A stretch of DNA of 64,000 nucleotides from Cellulomonas timonensis (GCF_900046455.1 NZ_FCOT01000008.1:124001-188000); one strand, 5' to 3'; counted from the first letter of the stretch, positions 11,089 through 19,536 are shown. Program-made: numbers and translations. The notes: a model not told the origin generated them from the sequence alone.

Positions 11089-11118
11089 TTCACCGTCCTG
11101 CCCGCGCTGTGGCAGACT
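11089..11118 (+). promoter_or_regulatory. Candidate promoter of rplS
   Basis: TTCACC at 11089-11094 and CAGACT at 11113-11118 are separated by 18 bases. The -10 is embedded in tggcagactgt, nearly identical to the element before rpsP. The transcript would have a leader of roughly 165 bases containing a short reading frame at 11211-11261. Confidence 0.45.
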
Positions 11119-11210
11119 GTTCTTTCGGTGCGCTCGGTCGCGTCTCTGCCACAGGGGAGACGGCCACGGCCACTCCGGGTCCCGCGAGGGAGCCCCGGAC
11201 GCACCAGACC

Positions 11211-11261
11211 ATGAGCCATCAGGCCCCCGCTCGCGCGGCACGGCCTCGACGACGCTGCTGA
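11211..11261 (+). other. Possible 16-codon upstream reading frame in the rplS leader
   Basis: ATG to TGA encodes [16 protein letters not shown] and ends 29 bases before the rplS start. It is rich in Arg and finishes with Cys directly before the stop. There is no clear ribosome binding site. It could be a leader peptide or chance in a G+C-rich sequence. Confidence 0.2.
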
Positions 11262-11290
11262 CCTGTGGCAGGGCGAGGAAGCGACATCAC

Positions 11291-11650
11291 ATGCACACTC
11301 TCGACCAGGTCGACGCGGCATCGCTGCGCACCGACATCCCGGCGTTCCGCGCCGGGGACACGCTGAAGGTCAACGTCAAGGTCGTCGAGGGCACCCGCTC
11401 CCGCGTCCAGGTCTTCCAGGGCATCGTCATCCGCCGCCACGGCGGCGGCGTGGGGGAGACCTTCACGATCCGCAAGATCAGCTTCGGCGTCGGCGTCGAG
11501 CGCACCTTCCCGGTGAACTCCCCGACGATCGACTCGATCGAGGTCATCACCCGTGGTGACGTCCGCCGCGCGAAGCTGTACTACCTGCGCGCGCTGCGCG
11601 GCAAGAAGGCCAAGATCAAGGAGAAGCGGGACACGCCTGCTCCCAAGTGA
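11291..11650 (+). CDS. rplS: 50S ribosomal protein L19
   Basis: L19 sits at the 30S-50S interface. The 119-residue product has the full family pattern: [16 protein letters not shown] near 18-33, [46 protein letters not shown] and the basic C-terminal [19 protein letters not shown]. The ATG at 11291 follows gaggaagcgacatcac. It has its own promoter and a long leader after trmD, and a hairpin follows the stop. Length matches the family. Confidence 0.97.
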   Translation: MHTLDQVDAASLRTDIPAFRAGDTLKVNVKVVEGTRSRVQVFQGIVIRRHGGGVGETFTIRKISFGVGVERTFPVNSPTIDSIEVITRGDVRRAKLYYLRALRGKKAKIKEKRDTPAPK

Positions 11651-11680
11651 GCAGTGGTCCAGCAGAGTTGATCGCGTCCT

Positions 11681-11716
11681 GACGGGCGGTCGCCGGGTTC
11701 CCGGTGGCCGCCCGTC
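11681..11716 (+). terminator. Stem-loop after rplS
   Basis: A 9-bp outer stem (gacgggcgg at 11681-11689 with ccgcccgtc at 11708-11716) encloses a further short CCGG/CCGG pairing. It lies 31 bases after the rplS stop with no T-run. It probably ends the rpsP-rplS transcription unit. Confidence 0.6.
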
Positions 11717-11802
11717 GGCGTGTGCGGGGGATGGTGTGGGACCGGTCTCATCCGATGCGCACGCGATAGGTGACGCCCTGCTCGACATGGCACAGTGTGC
11801 AG

Positions 11803-12546
11803 GTGACCGATCAGCGAGCACCCGAACGTGGGACGTCCGAGCCGGAGGCGACGGTGACGCAGGGCAAGCGTCGCAGTGCGGGCGCCGTGTGGCTCCGGGA
11901 GACCGCGATCATCCTGGTGAGCGCGTTCATCCTTTCGTTCCTGGTCAAGACCTTCCTGGTCCAGGCGTTCTTCATCCCCAGCGCCTCGATGGAGGACACG
12001 CTGGTCGAGGGCGACCGCGTCCTCGTCTCGAAACTCACCCCCGGCCCGTTCGACCTGCATCGCGGCGACATCGTCGTCTTCAAGGACCCGGGCGGCTGGC
12101 TGCCGTCGAGCTCCACAGCCGACCAGGGCGCCGTCGCCGAGAAGGTCAGCCAGGCGCTGACCTGGGTGGGGCTGCTCCCGCAGGACTCGGGCGAGCACCT
12201 CATCAAGCGTGTGATCGGCCTGCCGGGGGACCGGGTGGCCTCCGAGGGCTCGGGTGAGCCCGTGACGGTGAACGGCGTCGCGATCGACGAGCCCTACGTG
12301 GCGCAGGGCGTCTCGCCGAGTGACATCTCCTTCGACATCACGGTCCCCGAGGGGTATGTGTGGGTGATGGGCGACAACCGCTCGGACTCCGCGGACTCGC
12401 GCTACCACCTGGGCGACCCGGGTGGCGGCTCGATCCCCATCGACAACGTGGTCGGCATGACGTTCATCAAGGTGTGGCCGTTCGACCGGCTGGGGCTGCT
12501 CCGCAACCCCTCCGAGACGTTCACTGAGGTTCCCGACCCGTCATGA
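11803..12546 (+). CDS. lepB: Type I signal peptidase LepB
   Basis: Cleaves signal peptides from exported proteins at the outer face of the cytoplasmic membrane. A membrane segment (about 24-48, ETAIILVSAFILSFLVKTF) is followed by box B with the catalytic serine at 62 (IPSASMEDTLVEGDRVLV). The catalytic lysine is at 135 ([12 protein letters not shown]), and box E is MGDNRSDSADSRYHLGD. The extra region between boxes is typical of actinobacterial enzymes. The GTG at 11803 is chosen because upstream residues from the alternative GTG at 11770 look non-conserved; neither has a good ribosome binding site. The stop overlaps the rnhB start (ATGA). Confidence 0.93.
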   Translation: MTDQRAPERGTSEPEATVTQGKRRSAGAVWLRETAIILVSAFILSFLVKTFLVQAFFIPSASMEDTLVEGDRVLVSKLTPGPFDLHRGDIVVFKDPGGWLPSSSTADQGAVAEKVSQALTWVGLLPQDSGEHLIKRVIGLPGDRVASEGSGEPVTVNGVAIDEPYVAQGVSPSDISFDITVPEGYVWVMGDNRSDSADSRYHLGDPGGGSIPIDNVVGMTFIKVWPFDRLGLLRNPSETFTEVPDPS

Positions 12547-13301
12547 CTCTCCTGGAGCGCCCGATCTCCGAGCCGCCGGCGACTGCGCCGCGGTCGCCGG
12601 CGCCGGTGCGACGCAGCCCCGCGCTGCGCCATGAGCGGGTGATCCTGCGCGAGGGCGCCCGGCTCGTGGCGGGCATGGACGAGGTGGGCCGTGGCTCCTT
12701 GGCGGGGCCGGTCTCAGTCGGCGTCGTGGTGGTCGACGCGCGCACGCGTGCCTGCCCTCCGGGGGTCGCCGACTCGAAGCTCCTCACGGCCGCCGCCCGG
12801 ACGGCGCTGCTGCCGGCGCTCGGGCGCTGGGGACTCGCCCGGGCCGTGGGGCATGCCAGCGCGGCGGAGATCGACGAGGTCGGCATCATCGCCGCCCTGC
12901 GCATGGCGGGGATGCGCGCGCTCGAGACAGTGGCCGGCGCCGTGGGCCCCGTGGACGCGGTGCTGCTGGACGGCTCCCATGACTGGCTGACGCCCCCGGC
13001 CCAGGGCGAGTTGTTCGGCGAGGTGGAGCTGCCCGGCGCCGACGTCGTCGGAGTCCCACGCGTGCATGTCCGGGTGAAGGCGGATCTGACCTGCGCCTCC
13101 GTGGCCGCCGCGAGCGTGCTCGCCAAATGCGAGCGGGACGGCATCATGACGCGGATGGCGGCGGACCACCCGCAGTACGCATGGGACTCCAACAAGGGCT
13201 ACAGCTCCGCCGAGCACATCCGCGCATTGCGTGAGCATGGGCCCAGCCCGGTGCACCGGCGCAGCTGGCGGCTCCCCCTGGGGCTCGACGCGGCGGGGTG
13301 A
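12543..13301 (+). CDS. rnhB: Ribonuclease HII
   Basis: Removes ribonucleotides from RNA-DNA hybrids and misinserted ribonucleotides in DNA. The 252-residue protein has an N-terminal extension of about 42 residues, then the catalytic motif AGMDEVGRGSLAGPV with Asp/Glu metal ligands, DSKLLTAAAR, LLDGSHDW, VKADLTCASVAAASVLAK and MAADHPQYAWDSNKGYSSAEH. All conserved acidic residues appear present. The ATG at 12543 overlaps the lepB stop. Length is slightly above E. coli RnhB because of the N-terminal extension. Confidence 0.95.
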   Translation: MTLLERPISEPPATAPRSPAPVRRSPALRHERVILREGARLVAGMDEVGRGSLAGPVSVGVVVVDARTRACPPGVADSKLLTAAARTALLPALGRWGLARAVGHASAAEIDEVGIIAALRMAGMRALETVAGAVGPVDAVLLDGSHDWLTPPAQGELFGEVELPGADVVGVPRVHVRVKADLTCASVAAASVLAKCERDGIMTRMAADHPQYAWDSNKGYSSAEHIRALREHGPSPVHRRSWRLPLGLDAAG

Positions 13302-13374
13302 ACCTGCCGCTCCGACGCCTCGCCGTGCCTCGCGCCTGTGCGCGACGCCCGCCGCGATGAGGGATGATGGCGGG

Positions 13375-13698
13375 GTGAGCGCCGAAGACCTGGAGAACTA
13401 CGAGACCGACATGGAGCTCGCGCTCTACCGCGAGTACCGGGACGTGGTCGGCCTGTTCTCCTACGTCGTGGAGACCGAGCGCCGCTTCTACCTGGCGAAC
13501 CAGGTGGACCTGCAGGTGCGATCGGCGGCGGGCGAGGTGTACTTCGAGCTGTCGCTGGCCGACGCGTGGGTGTGGGACGTCTACCGCTCCGCGCGGTTCG
13601 TGAAGTCGGTGCGGGTGGTCACCTTCAAGGACGTCAACGTCGAGGAGCTCGCCAAGGCGGACCTCGACCTGTCCACCGGGGCGGGCTTCGCTCGCTGA
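13375..13698 (+). CDS. DUF2469 family small protein
   Basis: A 107-residue acidic protein beginning MSAEDLENYETDMELALYREYRDVVGLFSYVVETERRFYLAN. This is a highly conserved actinobacterial family (DUF2469) always found near rnhB and yraN. Its function is unknown. The sequence is rich in Asp, Glu, Tyr and Phe and shows no membrane segment. The GTG at 13375 gives the usual family length; the longer frame upstream has no conserved residues. Two consecutive hairpins follow it. Confidence 0.92.
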   Translation: MSAEDLENYETDMELALYREYRDVVGLFSYVVETERRFYLANQVDLQVRSAAGEVYFELSLADAWVWDVYRSARFVKSVRVVTFKDVNVEELAKADLDLSTGAGFAR

Positions 13699-13706
13699 TA
13701 TGCGTT

Positions 13707-13730
13707 GCCCGGCGCCAGGTGGCGCCGGGC
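13707..13730 (+). terminator. First stem-loop after the DUF2469 gene
   Basis: A perfect 10-bp stem (gcccggcgcc at 13707-13716 with ggcgccgggc at 13721-13730) with a four-base loop, 8 bases after the stop. It works in tandem with the longer stem-loop that follows. Confidence 0.6.
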
Positions 13731-13735
13731 GTGCG

Positions 13736-13777
13736 GACGGCGGCGCCGGGACCACTGCTAGTCCCGGCGCCGCCGTC
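13736..13777. terminator. Bidirectional terminator between DUF2469 and adhesin genes
   Basis: A perfect 17-bp inverted repeat (arms 13736-13752 and 13761-13777) with an eight-base loop lies between two convergent genes, 10 bases before the stop of the minus-strand adhesin. Its symmetry would serve both directions. Confidence 0.75.
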
Positions 13778-13787
13778 GTGCCCGCTC

Positions 13788-15312
13788 TCAGAGGCGGTTG
13801 AGGCGTCGTCGACGCTGGTCGAGCAGGATCGCGCCGAGCGTCAGCGCCCCGAGGCCGAATGCGGCTGCCGGGAGCACCTGGCCGCCGGTGGCGGCCAGTG
13901 GCGTGGTGGCGACGGCCGGGTCCGCGACCACCCGGGTGGGGTGGGCCGTGCGGCACGGGTCGCATGTGCCCCCGGCCGACGGCGTGATGGAGTTGACGAC
14001 GGTCACCGCGCTGGTGGCCGTCACCCGTGCGGTGAACGTGATCGACTCGGTGCTGGCAAGCACCGGCAGCGTCCATCGGAACGTCGAGCCCTCACGGACG
14101 ACCGACCCGGCGGTCGCCGTCGGCCCCGACACGATCTCGGCGTGGGCGAGCAGCCCTGCCAAGTCGTCGACCACCACCACGTCACGAGCCTCCACGCCGC
14201 TGACGTAGCTCGCGGTGACGGTGTACGTGATGAGGTCGCCCCGCGCGACAGTCGTCCCCGTGGGCGGGTTGCTCGTCTTGGCGGACTTCCAGACGGCGGG
14301 CCCGTCGTCATTGAGGAACGTGCACGAGACGACCGTGTTGACGGCGAGCGTCACGATGTACCTGCCGTCGCCCGCGGCGCGCACCGGCACGGAAGTCGTG
14401 CCGTCCGTGCAGGTCGGGCCGACCAGGGTGTAGCCGAGCGTGGGCGGCGCCGTCTCCCAGATGTAGTACTCGGTGTCGGGGCGCACCGTGACGGCGAACC
14501 CTGCGGTCGAGCCGGGCTGGGAGACGATCGCGATGCCCTCGACGTCGTCGACCGGCTCGGTGTGCAGCGTCCAGTGGTCCGGCTGCTGGATGCCGCCGCC
14601 GCTGTTGTCCACGTTCTTGATCAACCGCAACGTGGCGGCCTGGTTCAAGGCCGTGCACTCGACGCGGTATCCGAGCGGCACTGTGACGTCGCCGTCGATG
14701 CCGTCGGTGAAGCCCGGGATGCTGTCGCCCTGGGCGTCGACCTGCTCGCAGACCCAGCTGGCGGTGGTGCCCGCGACCGCGCCGGAGTTGATGAACGACA
14801 CGTACCGGGGGTCGCCCGGGCTCTGCGTCAGCTCGTAGAGCGCGTTCGGTGAGACCTGGCCCTCGACGCCTGAGAGGCCGTCGGCGAACCCGATCGTCGA
14901 GCCGCCGCCCTCGGCGCCCAGCGTCCAGCCGGCCACTGAGAAGCCGTCGTTCGTGGTCATGAAGAGCCGCAGGCGCGAGGTGCACTCGACCTCGTTGGTC
15001 ACCGTGAGCTCGTTCGCCCCCTTGGCGAGCGTGAGGTCGAAGGGCCCTTCCAGATCGACAGTGCCCTCGATCGTCGTGCCACGGATCGTGGCGCCGACGA
15101 TCTCGCACAGGTCGACGTCGCCGACCTGGGTCGTCTCGGAGACGCTCACGGTGTCCCCTTGCGTGTAGCCGGTCTGCGCCTCACCCCACGGGGTGCTGTC
15201 GCCGTCGAGGAGGAGCGTGGCCTCGAGCCCGTCCGGCTGCTCGCCGTCAGGCACGGCTGCGGCCCCGTTCACCACCCACTCCTTGGCCACCTCGAGCGTC
15301 GCCGGTCGTGGC
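13788..15312 (-). CDS. Sortase-anchored surface protein, C-terminal part (5' end lost)
   Basis: About 505 genuine residues remain, starting near RPATLEVAKEWVVNG. The part resembles the second half of the intact adhesin at 19537-22674: several beta-rich repeats of the type seen in secreted actinobacterial proteins (for example DLCEIVGATI, RYVSFINSGAVAGTTASWVCEQ), then a DUF11-like repeat (SAKTSNPPTGTTVARGDLITYTV). The C-terminus is a wall-sorting signal: LAATGG, a hydrophobic helix and RRRRLNRL. LAxTG is the motif preferred by class E sortases. The upstream end runs into a 19-G run (15313-15331) and library sequence, so the start and N-terminal domains are missing. The proline run that appears there is artificial. 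Confidence 0.8.
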
Positions 15313-15585
15313 GGGGGGGGGGGGGGGGGGGTCCCTTTTTTCCCTCTGCCCCTTGCGACCACCCTCAGTGGTGTGGATGTGGGGGGCGGCCTAGGACTCT
15401 ACTAAGAACCGGACACGTGTATAGCTGATGGCTCACTCAGTCGTGCATCGAACAACTCGACATCGAGAAGGTAGAAGAGAGTAGGACTAGTCAAGGGGGA
15501 GCGGAGATGTGTTTATTAGCAAGCAGAAAACGGCTTACTAGATTTCTGCCTGTCTCGTGGACACGGAGATATGTGTAAATGACAG
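15313..15585. other. Non-genomic Illumina/Nextera library chimera
   Basis: After a 19-base G run (15313-15331), bases 15331-15361 match the reverse complement of the Nextera read-1 mosaic end plus linker at 20 of 31 positions. Bases 15371-15391 match the reverse complement of the P5 flow-cell sequence at 15 of 21. Bases 15400-15519 are unidentified, with composition unlike the genome. Bases 15520-15585 match a complete Nextera i7 primer at 57 of 66: P7 21/24, index TTCTGCCT exact (N703), linker 13/15, mosaic end 15/19. Genomic sequence resumes at 15586. This is a false join of two library ends, so the true gap length is unknown. Confidence 0.88.
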
Positions 15586-16091
15586 GGCTTGTGTGTGGGC
15601 TTCGCAGTGTGCGTCGGCTTCGCAGTGTGCGTCGGCTTCGCGGTGTGCGTGGGCTTCGCGGTGTGCGTGGGCTTCGCGGTGTGCGTGGGCTTGGGGGTCG
15701 GAGTCGGATCGGGCGTTGTGGTGAAGGTGGGCGTCGGCTTCGAGGGGCGGGCCTCCCGAGGTGTGCCGGCCTCAGAGGAGGGCCCGTCGACGGTGCTCGC
15801 CGCCGCCTCGTCATCGAGGGCGGGGACAATCGGGTCCGCGTTGCTCGTGGACGCTCCCTCGGCCGGCTCGGCGGCGTCGGCCGTCGCGTCGGTCGTCGCC
15901 GCGTCGACGGCGGCTGCGTCGGCGTTGGCGTCCGCATCCGAGGAGCTGGCGGGGGCCACGGGATCCTCGGTGGCGTGTGCGATCGGGCTGGCGCCGAGTG
16001 TGACGAGCGCGGTGAGGGCTGCGGTGGTGAGCCCGACCGCGAGCCTGCGCGGACCGTCGTGAGATCGACGGCGTCTTTCCAGTCCAGCCAT
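15586..16091 (-). CDS. Secreted repeat protein, N-terminal fragment (3' end lost)
   Basis: About 168 genuine residues start at the ATG complementary to 16089-16091, preceded on its strand by a purine-rich site (aaggggga). It has a basic N-region and a hydrophobic signal peptide (about 17-40, ending SPIAHAT), an Ala/Asp-rich low-complexity stretch, a Pro/Thr segment (TFTTTPDPTPTPKP), and then a six-residue repeat, KPTHTA, repeated five times. Reading is broken at 15585 by library sequence, so the last 22 residues of the open frame are false. It lies on the same strand just upstream of the 13788-15312 adhesin part. The two are either halves of one gene or two neighbouring genes. Confidence 0.7.
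15600..15689 (-). repeat. Five tandem 18-bp coding repeats (KPTHTA)
   Basis: Five contiguous 18-base units (15600-15617, 15618-15635, 15636-15653, 15654-15671, 15672-15689) differ at only two positions and keep the reading frame of the minus-strand secreted protein. The array ends close to the false join at 15585, so the true copy number may be higher. Confidence 0.9.
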
Positions 16092-16299
16092 GACTCCCCC
16101 TTGAGTGTTTTGTCCCGTTTTGCGAACTTATCAGGACCGCAGAACCCCGGCATTGCGGGCCGGGGGCGGGCCCATGCCGAGGCGCTCGTTGGCGTTGACC
16201 CACCCCCAGGGCTCGCCGCGCCATCCGGGTCCACCGTCACGGGTGCTCGTTCACGGCCCGGGCAAGCCGACCGAGAAAGTGGGGATCGGAGGTGGTCAC

Positions 16300-16656
16300 A
16301 TGCGCGCGACGGATGCGGTGGGCAGGCATGGCGAGGATGCCGCGGCGAGGTTCCTCCTCGACGCGGGCTGGACGATCCTCGAACGCAACTGGCGCGGGAC
16401 CAGGGGAGAGCTCGACCTCGTCGCGCTCGACGGCCCCGAGCTCGTGGCCGTCGAAGTCAAGACGCGGCGCAGCACCGCCTTCGGGCACCCGGCGGAGGCG
16501 GTCACGGCGCGCAAGCTCGCGCGGATCCGCCGCCTGACCGCCGAGTGGCTGCACACGCACGACGTCCGGCCGGCCTCGGTGCGCGTCGACGTGATCGCCG
16601 TGCGGCTCACCGGGCGCGGGCCAGCCCAGCTCGAGCACCTCGTGGGGGTGGTCTGA
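16300..16656 (+). CDS. YraN/UPF0102 family nuclease-fold protein
   Basis: A 118-residue protein beginning MRATDAVGRHGEDAAARFLLDAGWTIL in an unbroken family pattern. The restriction-endonuclease-like core is visible as ERNWRGTRGELDLVAL and VAVEVKTRRS (the D...ExK type metal site). Family members resemble Holliday-junction resolvases, but the role is not settled. GGAGGT at 16288-16293 stands seven bases before the ATG at 16300, which decides the start over the longer frame. The stop directly abuts the comM GTG. This yraN-comM-dprA order is conserved in actinobacteria. Confidence 0.93.
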   Translation: MRATDAVGRHGEDAAARFLLDAGWTILERNWRGTRGELDLVALDGPELVAVEVKTRRSTAFGHPAEAVTARKLARIRRLTAEWLHTHDVRPASVRVDVIAVRLTGRGPAQLEHLVGVV

Positions 16657-18210
16657 GTGGCCCTCGGACGCACCCTCGCGGTCGCGCTGGTCGGGCTCAG
16701 CGGCCACGTCGTCGAGGTGGAGGCGCACCTCGCGCCGTCGCTGCCCGCGTTCAGCCTCGTCGGCCTGCCCGACGCCGCGCTCGGCGAGGCACGCGACCGC
16801 GTCCGCGCCGCGGTCGCCTCGAGTGGGCTCGCGTGGCCGAACCGGCGCATCACCGTCAACCTGACGCCCGCGACACTGCCCAAGTCGGGCTCGGGGTTCG
16901 ACCTGGCCATCGCGGTCGCCACGCTCGCGGGCGCCGGCCTGCTCGACGCGTCCGTCGTGCGCGGAGTGGTCCACCTCGGCGAGCTCGGCCTCGACGGGCG
17001 GCTTAGGCCGGTGCGGGGCGTGCTCCCGGCAGTCGCCGCCGCGGTGGCAGCAGGGCACCCCCGCGTGGTGGTCCCGGCCGCCAACGCGCGTGAGGCGGAG
17101 CTGGTCCCCGGCGCCCACGTCACCGCGGCGCACAGCCTGGCGGAGGTGGCACGGCGGTGTGGGGCGGACGTCGAGGCTCCTGATGTGGCGCCCGTCGGAG
17201 CGGTGCACCTCGACGGCAGCGTGGCGGGTGGCATCGTCGCCGACCTCGCGGATGTGGTCGGCCAGGAGGACGCGCGCGCCGCGCTCGAGGTCGCAGCGGC
17301 CGGGGCCCACCACATCCTGATGGTGGGCCCCGCAGGATGCGGCAAGACGATGCTCGCCGCACGGCTGGCGGGCCTGCTCCCCGACCTGACCGAGGCCGAG
17401 GCCGTCGAGGTCACCGCAGTGCACTCCGTGGCGGGCACCTTCGACGCGGACACCGGCCTCATGCGCCGGCCACCGTTCGAGGACCCCCACCACACGGCCA
17501 CCCCTGCCAGCATCGTGGGCGGCGGAAGCGGCGTGCCCCGCCCCGGCGCCGCGTCCCGCGCACACCGTGGGGTGCTGTTCCTCGACGAGGCGCCCGAGTT
17601 CGCGAACGCGGTGCTCCAGACGCTGCGCCAGCCCCTGGAGCACGGCGAGGTCGTGATCCACCGGGCAGCGGGCGCCGCGCGGTACCCCGCGCAGTTCGTG
17701 CTCGTCCTCGCCGCGAACCCGTGCCCGTGCGGCAGGTACGTCGGCAAGGGGCTCGACTGCACCTGCACGCCCGATCGGCGGCGGCGCTACCTCACGAAGA
17801 TGTCTGGCCCGCTGCTGGACCGCGTCGACCTCCAAGTCGAGCTCCATCCTGTCTCGCGCGGGGCGCTGGCCCGGTCGGTGCACGCCACCGGTTCGGGGGA
17901 GTCGACCGCCACCGTGGCCGCCAGGGTCCGCGCCGCCCGGCACTCGCAAGCCGAGCGGCTCGCGGGCACACCGTGGCGCACCAACGCCGAGGTCCCGGGG
18001 CGCTGGCTCCGCGACCGGCTCGGCCCCGACCGTGCCCTCAGTGCCGACCTCGAGAGGGCGATCGACCGTGGCACGTTGAGCCTGCGGGGTGTCGACCGGG
18101 TGTTGCGGGTGGCCTGGACGCTCGCCGACCTGGCGGGGCGTGCCGCGCCCGGCAGGCCCGACGTCGGGCAGGCGCTGGCGCTGCGCACCCGCGGGCAGGG
18201 GGCTACGTGA
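16657..18210 (+). CDS. comM: YifB/ComM family AAA+ ATPase
   Basis: A 517-residue magnesium-chelatase-like AAA+ protein. In Vibrio, ComM is a hexameric helicase that extends heteroduplex formation during natural transformation. Visible parts are an N-terminal Lon-protease-like fold (SLVGLPDAALGEARDRVRAAV), Walker A GPAGCGKTMLAARL near residue 224, Walker B GVLFLDEAPEF near 307, the ANPCPCG zinc-like cluster with further cysteines, and the C-terminal Mg-chelatase domain. The GTG start follows the yraN stop directly. The stop overlaps the dprA start (GTGA). Confidence 0.94.
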   Translation: MALGRTLAVALVGLSGHVVEVEAHLAPSLPAFSLVGLPDAALGEARDRVRAAVASSGLAWPNRRITVNLTPATLPKSGSGFDLAIAVATLAGAGLLDASVVRGVVHLGELGLDGRLRPVRGVLPAVAAAVAAGHPRVVVPAANAREAELVPGAHVTAAHSLAEVARRCGADVEAPDVAPVGAVHLDGSVAGGIVADLADVVGQEDARAALEVAAAGAHHILMVGPAGCGKTMLAARLAGLLPDLTEAEAVEVTAVHSVAGTFDADTGLMRRPPFEDPHHTATPASIVGGGSGVPRPGAASRAHRGVLFLDEAPEFANAVLQTLRQPLEHGEVVIHRAAGAARYPAQFVLVLAANPCPCGRYVGKGLDCTCTPDRRRRYLTKMSGPLLDRVDLQVELHPVSRGALARSVHATGSGESTATVAARVRAARHSQAERLAGTPWRTNAEVPGRWLRDRLGPDRALSADLERAIDRGTLSLRGVDRVLRVAWTLADLAGRAAPGRPDVGQALALRTRGQGAT

Positions 18211-19487
18211 CCAGGGGGGCGGAGTCGTGCACGGAGCCCGAGGCGCTGGCCCGGGCGGCGTGGAGCGCGCTCGTCGAACCGGGCGACCCGGTCGCCGGGG
18301 CACTCGTGGGCCTCTACGGCGCTGGGCCGGCGCTCCGGTGGGCCCGGATCGCCGCAGCCCACGGGGTGGAGGCCGCACTTGCCGAGACTGACCCGATCTC
18401 ATCAGATGGGGCCGTGGTCCCGGTTGATGCTGTCGACCCGGATGGAGCCTTGGGGCCGGACGGCTTCCCGGGACCGGGCGCCCTGGGGCCGGTTCGCCGG
18501 CGACTGGCGAGGGCTGTGTCGCGGTGGGAGCCCCGGCTTGCCGGGCTCGACCCGCGCCGCGACCTCGACCGTCTCGAGCGTGCCGGCGGGAGGCTGTTGC
18601 ACCCTGCGAGCGCAGGGTGGCCCACGGCCCTCGCAGACCTCGGCCCGACGGCGCCACTGTGCCTGTGGGTGCGGGGCGACGACGACCTTGCCGCCCTGGT
18701 GCGCGGCTCGGCGGCGCTGGTCGGGTCGCGCGCGTCGACCGCCTACGGGGAGCGGGTCGCGACCGGCCTCGCTGAGGGGTTGGCAGGGCGCGGCGTCGCC
18801 ATCCTCTCCGGGGGCGCCTACGGCATCGACGCCGCGGCGCATCGTGGCGCCCTGGCGGTCGACGGGCGCACCGTGGTGCTCCTCGCCGGGGGTGTGGACC
18901 GCCCTTACCCGCAGGGCAACGCCCGTCTCATCGAGAACGCGCTCGCCTCCGGTGGCGCCGCGGTCAGCGAGTCGCCGCCTGGGGCGGTCCCGCTCCGTAG
19001 CCGATTCCTGCAGCGCAACAGGCTCATCGCCGCCCTCGGGTCGGCCACCGTCGTGGTGGAGGCGGCGTGGAGGTCGGGCGCCCTGAGCACCGCCCACCAC
19101 GCGGCTGCGCTCCTGCGGCCGCTGGGCGCGGTGCCGGGGCCGGTGACGTCCGTCGCGTCGGCCGGGTGCCACCGGCTGCTCCGGGCGGGGGCGGCGGTGT
19201 GCGTCACGGACACTGCCGAGGTGCTCGAGCTGCTGGCGCCCGCTGGCGAGCACCTGGCGCCGGACCCGGCCGAGGACACCCGCCCGGGTGACGGCCTCGA
19301 CCCGGGCGCGCGACGCGTGCTCGACATCCTCCCTCGGCGTGGCGCCACGACCCATGAGGATCTGGCCCGTCGGGCGGGCCTGTCGGTGGCGGAGGCGCGG
19401 GCAGCCGTCGGCGAGCTCGCGCTGGCCGGCCTCGCCGTCCGGGCGCCGACGGGTTGGGCGCGCGCGGCGCCACGGGTGGACGTGTGA
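18207..19487 (+). CDS. dprA: DNA processing protein DprA
   Basis: DprA binds incoming single-stranded DNA and loads RecA in transformation. The 426-residue protein has an N-terminal SAM-like part, a Gly/Pro/Asp-rich insertion (about 72-95), and a Rossmann core with VGSRAST, ILSGGAYGIDAAAHRGAL, VDRPYPQGN and FLQRNRLIAALGSATVVVEA (in parts). A C-terminal winged helix (DILPRRGATTHEDLARRAGLS) follows. The GTG at 18207 overlaps the comM stop by four bases (GTGA). Whether this organism is competent cannot be told from the window; yraN-comM-dprA is present also in species not known to transform. Confidence 0.94.
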   Translation: MTRGAESCTEPEALARAAWSALVEPGDPVAGALVGLYGAGPALRWARIAAAHGVEAALAETDPISSDGAVVPVDAVDPDGALGPDGFPGPGALGPVRRRLARAVSRWEPRLAGLDPRRDLDRLERAGGRLLHPASAGWPTALADLGPTAPLCLWVRGDDDLAALVRGSAALVGSRASTAYGERVATGLAEGLAGRGVAILSGGAYGIDAAAHRGALAVDGRTVVLLAGGVDRPYPQGNARLIENALASGGAAVSESPPGAVPLRSRFLQRNRLIAALGSATVVVEAAWRSGALSTAHHAAALLRPLGAVPGPVTSVASAGCHRLLRAGAAVCVTDTAEVLELLAPAGEHLAPDPAEDTRPGDGLDPGARRVLDILPRRGATTHEDLARRAGLSVAEARAAVGELALAGLAVRAPTGWARAAPRVDV

Positions 19488-19527
19488 CGACCGCCGCGAG
19501 GTCCCCGGCCCCGGCGCGCGCGGTCGT
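19487..19527. terminator. Weak hairpin between dprA and adhesin 2
   Basis: An 8-bp stem (acgaccgc at 19487-19494 with gcggtcgt at 19520-19527) with a long G+C-rich loop lies between two convergent stops. It is the only candidate for termination in this 49-base gap. Confidence 0.35.
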
Positions 19528-19536
19528 TCGAGAGGG

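Noticed and set aside
15313-15363. Proline-rich N-terminus of the adhesin part
   Set aside because: It is the translation of the G-run and the corrupted library sequence, not of genomic DNA.
15416-15444. A second P5-like match (15 of 29 positions)
   Set aside because: The agreement is spread out and not in the expected place relative to the first copy, so it was not counted as evidence.
15600-15689. Possible CRISPR array because of regular 18-bp units
   Set aside because: There are no spacers; the units are contiguous and encode KPTHTA in the frame of a secreted protein.
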